Below are positions 24,261 to 32,178 of a DNA stretch of 32,306 nucleotides, piece by piece. How positions within the stretch are numbered: position 1 is the first letter of the stretch; every line of letters starts with the position of its first letter. Under the pieces are notes generated by a model. That model ran no database searches, was not told the DNA's origin, and was given only the letters and a program-made list of their open reading frames with translations. The position numbers and the translations under genes were made by a program. The DNA lies in the NCBI GenBank assembly GCA_026707745.1, contig JAPOWG010000097.1, forward strand, positions 1-32,306, read 5' to 3'. Source of the stretch: Chloroflexota bacterium. GTDB lineage: Bacteria; Chloroflexota; Anaerolineae; Aggregatilineales; Phototrophicaceae.

Positions 24261-25973
24261 TCATCGCTCTACAATCAGCCTTCCCAGTGGTACGCGGGCA
24301 TCGACAAAACGCGCTCCTTCAGCGTCGCTGGCCGGCACGCGTTCCCCGTCGCGCGCGCGATAAATGCCGGTGAAAACACTGTATTGCCCGGGCGCTAGGT
24401 CCGTCGGGAGCGGTACGCGCCAGGTTTCGCTGTCGGCAAGTCCACTGTACCACAAGCGGGCCGGCAAGCGGGGACCCAAAGGTTGCTGGTCATAGACAAA
24501 CCAAGCGCCGGTCTTAACCGACTCTGCCCCCCCTTCCACGCTCCCCCCCTCTTTAGGTGGGGATACATGCCCCAGATGCAGATATTGCACATGGTCTTCG
24601 TGGCCCTCGGCCTTGCTGCGCCAAGTGAAGCTTATGTTCAAGAACTCGCCAGGTCGGGCACGCTCCGGCAAATCGACGGCCTCGAGGGCGAATCCGTTGT
24701 CGAATTCAGCGAGTGGTTCTGCCCGGGATACTGTGGTCTCGGCGGCCACAACACGTTCGCCCAGCACCACTTGCGCGTCATTCACCAGATGGTGATCGCT
24801 GGCGCGTACCTCAAAGGGCTTGAATTGTCCGCCTTTTTTGCGCCAGAGCGTCAGCACGACCGACAGCGCGCGGTTAACCGGCGTTTCCGGCGGCAGATGA
24901 ACTTCCATCCATTGGCCGTGGAGGGGGGAATAGTCGGGACCGAAAAGCCAGAAACCATGTTGGCGATCTGCCCATTCATCGAGGCCTGCAACCGATTCGC
25001 CGCTGACTTGATCGACCAGGTGAATGGAGTAACCCAGGCCCAGATACTCCCGTTGTCGGGCGGATACAAAGAGCCGGACGCGTGTAGACTCTCTCAGGTT
25101 CTCCAAGCTGTAGCCATGCAGAAGCATGCCGGATTCAAAGTCCACCGAGGCTGGCTTGGCTATTAGCCGTAATTCCAGACGGGGGACAAGGGAATTGAGG
25201 AATAGCAGAAGAATCCAAAGCGCTGGCAAGGCATAGGGAAATGCCCGGACCCGAGCCCGCGGCATCAATATGCAGTCGGAAAAATGACCAAGCATGGCGA
25301 CGAGCGCCAGCCAGATACCCAAAAGCTCCAGGGCCTCTTCCTGGAAATAAAACTGGAGGCATCCGTCCAAGCGCAGCGATCCCAGATTGTCACAAATTGG
25401 CGGCAAGGCGTTGAACACCATTGCGCCCAGCGCGCTCAATGCCAAACCAAAAAGGAGGCAGAAATGCCAAATCCAAGCAGTCCTTGCCGAGCGCCGAGCC
25501 ACAGCCAGAGTCGCGACGACCACCGCCAGGCCGAGCGCCATGTAATAGAACTCCCAAGCCTCGATAAACTCGTGAATGGCGAGGTATTCGTCCAATCCCA
25601 GGAACACAAAAACGCAGCCAGTTCCCGCCAGATAGAAACGGACTGTCGCGGGGCTGGCCCGGGCCAGCCATGCTGTTATCAGCGCGACGCCGCCGACCAT
25701 ACCCAATTGAGTCGACGCCAGGGTGGCAGGGATATTCCATTCCTCGTGGAAGTCCCAAAGCCAGTTGTCAAACTGCGAAGTTACGGTTGTCTCTAGCGAC
25801 AACACGACTACCAGCAACTGCGCTAACAGCATGAGGCTTGCCAAGCGCGCTGAGCTCCGCGATAGCCTAGGGATCAGTTGCCAGAAACTTATGACACAAG
25901 CCGGTACGTATAGCAGGAAGATGAAGATCCAGATGACTTCGTCGCTGGAAATCACGAATTCAACGCTGTTCAT
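24261..25973 (-). CDS. Array member 2: membrane protein with extracellular beta-rich domain
   Basis: A 570-residue array member with a strong start (TAGGAG, then ATGAACAGC). Its N-terminus MNSVEFVISSDEVIWIFIFL aligns with members 4 and 5B. Eight helices are followed by the extracellular domain from about residue 265. HE class: LDEYLAIHEFIEAWEFYY (D128, E129, H134, E135). Cys pair C194/C205; helix 7 QEEALELLGIW. Residues about 469-481 (VSPPKEGGSVEGG) come from the same 38-bp in-frame repeat as in member 4, followed by a few further extra residues. The C-terminal half reads LPARLWYSGLADSETW and DLAPGQYSVFTGIYRARDGE. No enzyme motif is recognised. An extracellular binding or scaffolding role is the simplest inference. 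Confidence 0.84.
   Translation of the reverse strand: MNSVEFVISSDEVIWIFIFLLYVPACVISFWQLIPRLSRSSARLASLMLLAQLLVVVLSLETTVTSQFDNWLWDFHEEWNIPATLASTQLGMVGGVALITAWLARASPATVRFYLAGTGCVFVFLGLDEYLAIHEFIEAWEFYYMALGLAVVVATLAVARRSARTAWIWHFCLLFGLALSALGAMVFNALPPICDNLGSLRLDGCLQFYFQEEALELLGIWLALVAMLGHFSDCILMPRARVRAFPYALPALWILLLFLNSLVPRLELRLIAKPASVDFESGMLLHGYSLENLRESTRVRLFVSARQREYLGLGYSIHLVDQVSGESVAGLDEWADRQHGFWLFGPDYSPLHGQWMEVHLPPETPVNRALSVVLTLWRKKGGQFKPFEVRASDHHLVNDAQVVLGERVVAAETTVSRAEPLAEFDNGFALEAVDLPERARPGEFLNISFTWRSKAEGHEDHVQYLHLGHVSPPKEGGSVEGGAESVKTGAWFVYDQQPLGPRLPARLWYSGLADSETWRVPLPTDLAPGQYSVFTGIYRARDGERVPASDAEGARFVDARVPLGRLIVER
24531..24568 (-). repeat. In-frame 38-bp repeat insertion, copy in array member 2
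   Basis: Second copy of the element at 21036-21073, with three mismatches. It sits at exactly the same codon position of a paralogue, between HLGHVS and the GAWFVYDQQP segment. Either one insertion predates the split of these two members, or the sequence was copied by gene conversion. Confidence 0.75.
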
Positions 25974-26015
25974 ATGCTCCTAAAGCAATCCTGCGACTGT
26001 TTCACGCCCGCAAAT

Positions 26016-26029
26016 GCCGCTAATGCGGC
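26016..26029. terminator. Small hairpin between array members 1 and 2
   Basis: GCCGC-TAAT-GCGGC is a perfect 5-bp stem in the only sizeable gap of the array (73 bp). No T-run follows on the minus strand, so termination is doubtful; processing or chance are alternatives. Confidence 0.25.
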
Positions 26030-26046
26030 TGTTCCGCAGAAATGTA

Positions 26047-27708
26047 TCATTCTATCGTGATGCTGCCTAGCGGCACGCGGGAGTCAAGCCATGGCGTTCC
26101 ATCCGCTTGCCTCGCCGGCACACGCTCTTGATCACTCGCGCGATATAACCCGGTAAAGACGCTGTATTGCCCCGGCGCAAGGTCCCCAGGGAGCCTAACC
26201 TGCCAGGTTTCGCTGTCGGCTAAGCCAGCGTACCACAGGCGGGTTGGCAGGCGTGGTCCTAGCGGCTGCTGATCATGGACGAACCATTCACCCGTCTCTT
26301 CGCGCCCAAAATGCAGAAACTGCACGAGGTCCTCATCGCCGCTTTCGTCGCTGCCCCAGGAAAATGTGATGTCCAGCGTCTTTCCCGTGATGGCGTGTTC
26401 CGGCATACTAACAGCATGGAGAAAGACCCCGCTGTCAAACACCGCCAGCGGGAGGGTCGGCGGCGCTGCTGAATCGCTTGGCAGGACCAGCTCGCCCAGG
26501 ATGATCTGGCTGTCGCCGAGCAGCGGGAGATCGCTCGATAGAACTTTTTGGCGGGCATATTCATTGTCTCGCCCGCGCCAGAGCGTCAGCATAACCCAAA
26601 GCGCGCGGTTGACCGGAGCCTCCGGTGGGAATTCAATTTCAATCTCTTGGGCGTAAACTCGAACAAAATTATCGCCAAACAGTTGAAAACTGCGGTCGCG
26701 TTTCAGCAAATTATCCCGGCTGGCGGCGGAGCCGCCGCTGGTCTGGTCAACCAGGTGAATCGAATAGCCCAGCTCATTGTCAATCGATCCCCAAGGGTAA
26801 CTGTAAAGTTGCAGACCTAGCGCTTCATCCTTTCTCTCAATATGGTAGCCGTACAAGTATTCTTCCGACTCGAATCGTACCAATGCGGGTTGAATCCCAT
26901 ACCCAAGTTTCTGATAGGGGATATTCGGCACAGGGGATGCGCGAGCAAGCAGGAGGATCCAAAGCGCCGGCGCTACATACAGCGCGAGATGAACAGGCGG
27001 CTGTGGCCTTGGCACAATTCGGGAAAACTGGCAAAGCAAGGCGATTAGCGCCAGCCAGACGCCAAGAATCTCGAGTGATTCTTCGAAATAGTCGGGTTCC
27101 AGGCAGCCTCCAGACGGGCGAAGGAATCCGATAGTGCCGCAGAAATCCGATGTTACATCAAACAGTAGCCCGCCTATCGCGACTATTGAGAGACCAAGCA
27201 ACAGGCATATTTGCCAAATCCATGAGCGGCGTGGCGAGCGGATTGCTACAATTACCGTCGCCAGCACCATCGCCGCGCCGATTATCATGTAGTGCAAACG
27301 CAGATTGACAATGGATGTTCTGAAGTCGAAAAACTCATCCAAGCCAAGAAACAAAAAAACCAGGCCGAGGCCAAGCAAGTAGAGCCGCTGCCAGGCGGGA
27401 ATTGTCCGGGTAAGCCAAGCTGTGAACAGCGCAATGAAAGCGACCAGCGCCAGTTGCGCCGAAGCAAGCGCGCTGGGGACATTCCATTCCGCGCCTAACT
27501 TCCAGAGCCATTCTTGAAATAGCGACGTTGGCCGGATCGCCAGGGACAACACAATCACCAACACCTGAGCCGCCAACATGCCAATTGTCAATCGCTTGGA
27601 TGCCGGCGAGAGAGAGGGGCTCAGCCACTTGTATGCAAGCAGACACACAGGGATATAGAGCAAAAAGATGTAGAGCCAGATTAAGTCTCTGGGTCTAACT
27701 TCAAACAT
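26047..27708 (-). CDS. Array member 1: membrane protein with extracellular beta-rich domain
   Basis: A 553-residue protein, first in transcription order and the most divergent array member. Eight helices (about 9-256) are followed by a C-terminal domain with two beta-rich parts. The first is about 280-400 (GYHIERKDEALGL, LGYSIHLVDQTSG, NRALWVMLTLWRG). The second is about 425-553 (LHAVSMPEHAITGKTLDITFSW, LPTRLWYAGLADSETWQVRLP, APGQYSVFTGLYRASDQE). The second part resembles the C-terminal domain I associate with Chloroflexota GT39-type membrane glycosyltransferases; this is from memory and unverified. After helix 4 it has LDEFFDFRTS (no His). Cys pair C190/C202; helix 7 FEESLEILGVW. No catalytic motif is recognised. 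The ATG lacks a strong ribosome-binding site. It lies 101 bp downstream of the peptide-ABC ATPase gene on the same strand. Confidence 0.83.
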   Translation of the reverse strand: MFEVRPRDLIWLYIFLLYIPVCLLAYKWLSPSLSPASKRLTIGMLAAQVLVIVLSLAIRPTSLFQEWLWKLGAEWNVPSALASAQLALVAFIALFTAWLTRTIPAWQRLYLLGLGLVFLFLGLDEFFDFRTSIVNLRLHYMIIGAAMVLATVIVAIRSPRRSWIWQICLLLGLSIVAIGGLLFDVTSDFCGTIGFLRPSGGCLEPDYFEESLEILGVWLALIALLCQFSRIVPRPQPPVHLALYVAPALWILLLARASPVPNIPYQKLGYGIQPALVRFESEEYLYGYHIERKDEALGLQLYSYPWGSIDNELGYSIHLVDQTSGGSAASRDNLLKRDRSFQLFGDNFVRVYAQEIEIEFPPEAPVNRALWVMLTLWRGRDNEYARQKVLSSDLPLLGDSQIILGELVLPSDSAAPPTLPLAVFDSGVFLHAVSMPEHAITGKTLDITFSWGSDESGDEDLVQFLHFGREETGEWFVHDQQPLGPRLPTRLWYAGLADSETWQVRLPGDLAPGQYSVFTGLYRASDQERVPARQADGTPWLDSRVPLGSITIE

Positions 27709-27809
27709 ACGGACTCACACGCCTACCGCTGTCAAGCGAGTCTCATTGGATGTGGTTGACCATGCGCTCAAGCAATCTTGGCATACGTGTTGTCGTTGCG
27801 CAACTCAAG

Positions 27810-29975
27810 CTAGGGCAGTTGGCGCTTGAGCTTGGGCGAATCTCGATGCTCGCCGTAGAGGTGGCACTGGGCCCTGTGCTCGTTCTCGTCGGTGATTAGT
27901 GGTGGACGAACCGTGAGACAGGCTTCCATAGCGTCGGGGCAGCGCTGGGCGAAGGGACAGCCGATAAACTGCTCGGTGGGGCGGGGAACGCCTTCCTGTA
28001 TTCGCAGCGGCGGGTTTTCAATGGTGGGGTCGGGCACCGGCACGGCCGCGATCAGCGCCTTTGTATAGGGATGCTGCGGATTGTTGATGACCTGGTTGCT
28101 TGGCCCGATCTCGACAATCTCACCTAGGTACATAATTGCGATGCGGTCGCAGGTGTATTGCAGCAGCGACAGATCGTGCGAGATATAGACTGTTGCCAAA
28201 CCCAGCTCTCGCGCCAGGCGGCGGGTGGTGTTCAAGATGCCGGCGCGCACCGATACATCAAGCATCGACACCGGTTCATCCGCAACTAAAAAGTCGGGAT
28301 GCAATACGAGCGCCCTTGCCAGGACAACGCGTTGCAACTGACCGCCCGAAAGTTGGTGAGGGTACTTGTCGAGGAAGACTTCCGCCGGGCGCAAATTGAC
28401 GCGATCCAAAGTCTCGATCACGCGATCAAGGCGCTTGTTCTCGTCTTTCCAGCCATGGATCACCAGCGGCTCGGTCAGCGAGCGATAGAGCGTGAAACGC
28501 GGATTGAGCGCTTCAAAGGGGTTTTGGAACATCAACTGGACACGGCTGCGGAAAGCCAACAAGGAATCATCATCCATCGCAGCGAGGTCGGCGCCGTCAA
28601 AGATGATTTCCCCGTCGCTGGCGTCGATAAGCTTAACCAAAAGTTTGCCCGTGGTCGATTTGCCGCAGCCGGATTCACCGGCCAGCCCCAGGCTCTCTCC
28701 ACGTCTTAGCGAGAAGGATATGTTGTTGACGGCGTAAACCGTCTGCTCTTTATCACCTCGCAGCAAGCCTGCCAATCCGCCGCCGATCTTGAAGCGTTTG
28801 GAAACGTTCTGCAATTGGACCAGGACGTCGCCACCCCCATCCCCCGGCTCCTTCCCCCATAGAGGGGCAAGGGGAGCATGAACTCTCTGTGCCTCTGCCG
28901 GTGATGCAAAAAGTCCCTCCCTCATTTTGGGCGAGGGATCTAGGGTGGGGGCAAGCCCCTGCGCCACCTCCACGCGCTGCCACAGAGACGGATCTTCTGA
29001 TTGAACGCGCAGGACATCCATCTCGTTGGAGCGCAGGCAAGCGGCGGCGCGGCTGTCGCCGATCGCTTCCAGTTTCGGGTCTATGTCGTGGCAAGCGTCC
29101 TGCACGAAGGGGCAGCGTTCAGCGAAACGGCAGCCGCTTGGCGGCTCGCGCAGGTCCGGCGGATAACCCTCAATGGAAACGAGCACATCGCGCGGGCGCG
29201 CCAGATTCGGGAAGGCTTGTTGCAAGCCAAGACTGTAAGGATGGGCGGGCGAGGAAAAGAAGGGTTCGGCAGCGGCCTGCTCGACAATGCGCCCGGCGTA
29301 CATCACCGAAACCGAATCACAGACCTGCGCCACCACCGAGATATCGTGGGTGATGAGCATGACCGTCAGGTTTAGTTCCTGCTCCAATTCGCGCAGCACC
29401 TCCAGGATTTGATGCTGCACGATGACGTCAAGCGCGGTGACCGGCTCGTCAGCGATCAAAAGGCTCGGCTCCAGCGCCAGTGCCATAGCGATGACGGCGC
29501 GCTGTTTCATGCCGCCGGAGAACTCATGTGGATAATGACTAAGCCGTTCGGTATCCAGCCCGACCAGGTCAAAGAGATCCGCCGCCCGCTTCAGCGCAGC
29601 CTTTTTGCTGTATCCGCCACGCACCCGCAGTAATTTCGTCAGTTGGCTGCCGACTCGCTGAACCGGGTTAAGCGAATCCATGGAGGCTTGCGGAATCGTT
29701 GCGATCTCGCGCCAGCGCAACTGACGCATCTCGGCCGCTGGCAACTGCAGCAGATCCATGCCTTTGAACAAGATCTTGCCACCGGCAATCCGGCCGTTAC
29801 GAGGGAGCACCTGTACAATCGCCTTGAGCAGAGTGGTTTTGCCGCAGCCCGATTCACCTATTAAACCTAGGCGCTGCCCCTCTTCGAGATCGAGCGAAAC
29901 ACCGTCAACCGCCTGTACGGTGCCGTCCTGTGTGGCGTAGTTGACGCTCAGATCGCGGATGGAGAGAATCGTCAT
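27810..29975 (-). CDS. Fused DppD-DppF-type peptide ABC transporter ATPase
   Basis: A 721-residue protein with two complete ABC ATPases. Domain 1: Walker A GESGCGKT (40-47), Q96, signature FSGGMKQR (152-159), Walker B LLIADEP (172-178), H210, and the Opp/Dpp C-terminal cysteine set (C282, C288, C295, C313). Domain 2: Walker A GESGCGKS (433-440), Q484, signature LSGGQLQR (542-549), LVADEP (563-568), H600, and cysteines C673, C679, C686, C704. In most bacteria these are two genes. A linker at about 341-383 joins them and appears to be encoded by palindromic repeat DNA. All catalytic motifs are intact, so both sites should hydrolyse ATP for oligopeptide or dipeptide uptake with the two permeases upstream. 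The ATG follows AAGGAA. Confidence 0.94.
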   Translation of the reverse strand: MTILSIRDLSVNYATQDGTVQAVDGVSLDLEEGQRLGLIGESGCGKTTLLKAIVQVLPRNGRIAGGKILFKGMDLLQLPAAEMRQLRWREIATIPQASMDSLNPVQRVGSQLTKLLRVRGGYSKKAALKRAADLFDLVGLDTERLSHYPHEFSGGMKQRAVIAMALALEPSLLIADEPVTALDVIVQHQILEVLRELEQELNLTVMLITHDISVVAQVCDSVSVMYAGRIVEQAAAEPFFSSPAHPYSLGLQQAFPNLARPRDVLVSIEGYPPDLREPPSGCRFAERCPFVQDACHDIDPKLEAIGDSRAAACLRSNEMDVLRVQSEDPSLWQRVEVAQGLAPTLDPSPKMREGLFASPAEAQRVHAPLAPLWGKEPGDGGGDVLVQLQNVSKRFKIGGGLAGLLRGDKEQTVYAVNNISFSLRRGESLGLAGESGCGKSTTGKLLVKLIDASDGEIIFDGADLAAMDDDSLLAFRSRVQLMFQNPFEALNPRFTLYRSLTEPLVIHGWKDENKRLDRVIETLDRVNLRPAEVFLDKYPHQLSGGQLQRVVLARALVLHPDFLVADEPVSMLDVSVRAGILNTTRRLARELGLATVYISHDLSLLQYTCDRIAIMYLGEIVEIGPSNQVINNPQHPYTKALIAAVPVPDPTIENPPLRIQEGVPRPTEQFIGCPFAQRCPDAMEACLTVRPPLITDENEHRAQCHLYGEHRDSPKLKRQLP
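28827..28955 (-). repeat. Palindromic repeat DNA encoding the linker of the fused ATPase
   Basis: About 129 bases encode residues 341-383 (LAPTLDPSPKMREGL ... GKEPGDGGG). They contain G/C-run palindromes: CCCTCCC...GGGCGAGGG at 28915-28937 and CTCCTTCCCC...GGGGCAAGGGGAG at 28848-28876, both imperfect. The composition is unlike the flanking ABC domains and resembles intergenic boilerplate repeats. It replaces the natural end and start of dppD- and dppF-like genes. Confidence 0.6.
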
Positions 29976-30046
29976 TGATGGTTCCTTAGCGCTTGACTAC
30001 ATGCGGCGCGGGCGTGGGGGCGATGTCGCAGTTCATCGGCTACTCC

Positions 30047-31033
30047 TCACATCCGCCGCAGACGTGGGAAGAGCACTTCCTCATAGCCCCGCCCGATAAA
30101 GAATCCCGCCATTACGGTCAGCATGATGCAGAGCCCGGGCGGTACAATCCAGTAAAAGGCCTCGCGCGAAAGCGCCAGGGAGTTGAAGGCGTCCTGCAGC
30201 ATGTAACCCCAGCTGATCGTCTCCGGGTCGCTGAATCCCAGGAAGCTCACGCTCGCTTCGGTCAAGATGGCCCAGGCAATGGCGAAGGAGCCATAGAGAA
30301 ATGAAAGCGGCAGAATGCTGGGCGCGATATAGACAAATATAATCCGTAGGTCGCTGGCGCCTGATACATGCGCTGCGCTGACGAAAGCTTGCTCTTTGAT
30401 CACCAGCACTTGCGACCGGATGACGCGGCCGGTATCGCGCCACAAGAGCAGCGCCATGGCGATGACGACATTCCAGATGCTGGGATCGAAAAATGCGGAG
30501 ATTACAATAATGAAAGGGATGAAAGGAATGCCAAAAGCGACATCGGCCGCCCGCATCAGAATGGTGTCGACCCAGCCGCCGTAATAGCCGGCCAGCAAGC
30601 CGATAACCGTGCCGATGACCGCCACCGCCGCCGCCGCGGAAAACCCGACCAAAAGCGCCGAGCGCGAGCCGTGGATCAATTGCGAAAAGATATCGCGTCC
30701 GATGTTGGTTGTGCCGAGCAAGAAAGTGTTGGTATAGCCCTCCGCCTCGTCTTCTCCCGGTTCGGCGAGCCAATAGGGCATCGCGTCCTTGATCCAATCG
30801 CCTTCGTTGTTTTTGAGCGGATTTAGCGGGTCGTTCGGGGCAATTTGTGGCGCCAATATCGCTACGACGGCGAAAACTGCGAAGATGAAGAGGCCGAACA
30901 GCGCCATTTTGTCCCGCTGAAATACTTCGAGGTTCGTCTCCCAGAGTTGACGAATAGCGGAGCCCTGCCGGAATCGCGCCGTCGTTTTCGCCTTGCCGGA
31001 CTGCCCTTCACGCGCCATTGATTCCTGTTGCAT
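30047..31033 (-). CDS. Peptide ABC transporter permease, DppC type
   Basis: A 328-residue permease with an N-terminal cytoplasmic stretch, then TM1 (MALFGLFIFAVFAVVAILAPQIAPNDPLNP, the usual DppC/OppC opening). It has the family segment FLLGTTNIGRDIFSQLIHGSRSALLVGF and the coupling loop EQAFVSAAHVSGASDLRIIF. About six helices are predicted in the cytoplasmic membrane. It pairs with the DppB-type subunit to form the channel. GGAGG at 31041-31045 lies 8 bases before the ATG; the gene starts 15 bp after the dppB stop. It ends 71 bp before the fused ATPase gene, so one operon is likely. Confidence 0.93.
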   Translation of the reverse strand: MQQESMAREGQSGKAKTTARFRQGSAIRQLWETNLEVFQRDKMALFGLFIFAVFAVVAILAPQIAPNDPLNPLKNNEGDWIKDAMPYWLAEPGEDEAEGYTNTFLLGTTNIGRDIFSQLIHGSRSALLVGFSAAAAVAVIGTVIGLLAGYYGGWVDTILMRAADVAFGIPFIPFIIVISAFFDPSIWNVVIAMALLLWRDTGRVIRSQVLVIKEQAFVSAAHVSGASDLRIIFVYIAPSILPLSFLYGSFAIAWAILTEASVSFLGFSDPETISWGYMLQDAFNSLALSREAFYWIVPPGLCIMLTVMAGFFIGRGYEEVLFPRLRRM

Positions 31034-31048
31034 GGCCTTACCTCCGCG

Positions 31049-32059
31049 TCAAGAGACCTGCGCTTGCGCCGTTGCCCCCACGCGCGGGTCGAGCAAGCTG
31101 TATAAGATGTCGGCGATGAAATTCATAAAAACGATGATGAGCGCGATGAAGAAAAACGCCCCTTGCGCCAGCGGATAATCGGCTTGCTGGACCGCCCGCA
31201 CCAGCGTCCGCCCCAGCCCGGGCCAGGAGAATACGTGCTCAATCACCACGTTGCCGCCGATGCTGTAACCGATGCCCAGTGTCAGCGCTGTCAAAACCGG
31301 CAGCATAGCATTGCGCGCCGCTGTCTGGATCATCACCCGCCACTCGCTGTACCCGGCCAGCCGGCTCATCGTGACATAGTCCTGATCCAGCACTTCCAGC
31401 ATGTTCGAGCGCATCAGCAGCAGCGGCAGCCCGTGCAAGTAAAGCGCCAGCGTGAACGTGGGCAAGATCATATGGCGCCAGAATACCGGCGACATCAACT
31501 TGTCCCACTCCGTCTCCCAGCGGTATCGCACCATTGGCGGTCCAATGCCCGACGAAGGCAGCAGTTTCAATTGAAAGGCAAAAAACGTCAGCAATAACAT
31601 GCCAACCCAGAATTGTGGCGCCGCACGGGTCATCAGCGTGAAGGTGGTCCCGACGCGCTCAAGCAGGCTGCCGCGTAGCGCCGCCATCGCGATGCCCCCC
31701 AATACCCCCACCAAATAGGCTAGCAACAAAGAACTCAAGGTCAAATAGATGGTGTTTGGCAAGTCCGCGCGCAGGATATCCATCACGCTCTTGCCGGAAT
31801 AGCTGAAGGTTTCGCCCAGATCGAGTTTGAGCAGATTAAACAAATAAATGATGTATTGTTCGCCCAGCGGCTTATCGAGGCCAAAACGCGCTAGCAGCGC
31901 CGCTTCTTGCTGTTTGGTGAAGGTCGTATCGATATAGCTGGCCAAGGGATTGCTGGGCGCCAAACGGAAAAGTAAGAACAGAAGAGTGACGATGATCCAG
32001 AGCACCATCACGCTCTGCAAAAAACGTCCCAAGATGTAATAGACGACGCCGCGGTTCAT
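31049..32059 (-). CDS. Peptide ABC transporter permease, DppB type
   Basis: A 336-residue permease. The first helix YYILGRFLQSVMVLWIIVTLLFLLFRLAPSNPLA and the following ARFGLDKPLGEQYIIYLFNLLKLDLGETFSYSG are diagnostic of DppB/OppB subunits. The coupling loop is LDQDYVTMSRLAGYSEWRVM (EAA-like), followed by GGNVVIEHVFSWPGLGRTLVRAV. It forms half of the transmembrane path for peptides (or nickel or oligosaccharides; the family varies). Its ribosome-binding site is weak. Between it and the binding-protein end lies a 119-bp gap holding two palindromes of the GTAGGGGCG repeat family. Confidence 0.93.
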   Translation of the reverse strand: MNRGVVYYILGRFLQSVMVLWIIVTLLFLLFRLAPSNPLASYIDTTFTKQQEAALLARFGLDKPLGEQYIIYLFNLLKLDLGETFSYSGKSVMDILRADLPNTIYLTLSSLLLAYLVGVLGGIAMAALRGSLLERVGTTFTLMTRAAPQFWVGMLLLTFFAFQLKLLPSSGIGPPMVRYRWETEWDKLMSPVFWRHMILPTFTLALYLHGLPLLLMRSNMLEVLDQDYVTMSRLAGYSEWRVMIQTAARNAMLPVLTALTLGIGYSIGGNVVIEHVFSWPGLGRTLVRAVQQADYPLAQGAFFFIALIIVFMNFIADILYSLLDPRVGATAQAQVS

Positions 32060-32082
32060 GTCTTAATCTCGCTTTATCGCGT

Positions 32083-32147
32083 GTAGGGGCGGCTTTAGAG
32101 CCGCCCGAACATGGACATATACTGATGCGGGCGAGCAAGGCTCGCCC
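32083..32147. repeat. Palindromic interspersed element, second copy
   Basis: Starts with GTAGGGGCG (32083-32091) and carries two perfect 8-bp hairpins: GGGCGGCT-TTAG-AGCCGCCC (32087-32106) and GGGCGAGC-AAG-GCTCGCCC (32129-32147). The layout is the same as at 2824-2915, but the terminal CTAC on the right is not conserved. It sits between the binding-protein stop and dppB, where it could reduce read-through from the binding-protein gene to the permeases or stabilise the upstream mRNA. Confidence 0.65.
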
Positions 32148-32178
32148 TTGCATCTTCTGCGTTATTCAGCACCCGCCC

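Noticed and set aside
18132..27708. Reading the array genes as glycosyltransferases or transporters
   Set aside because: The C-terminal domain resembles those attached to membrane glycosyltransferases, but the helices show no GT39/GT83 acidic first-loop motif and no known transporter signature.
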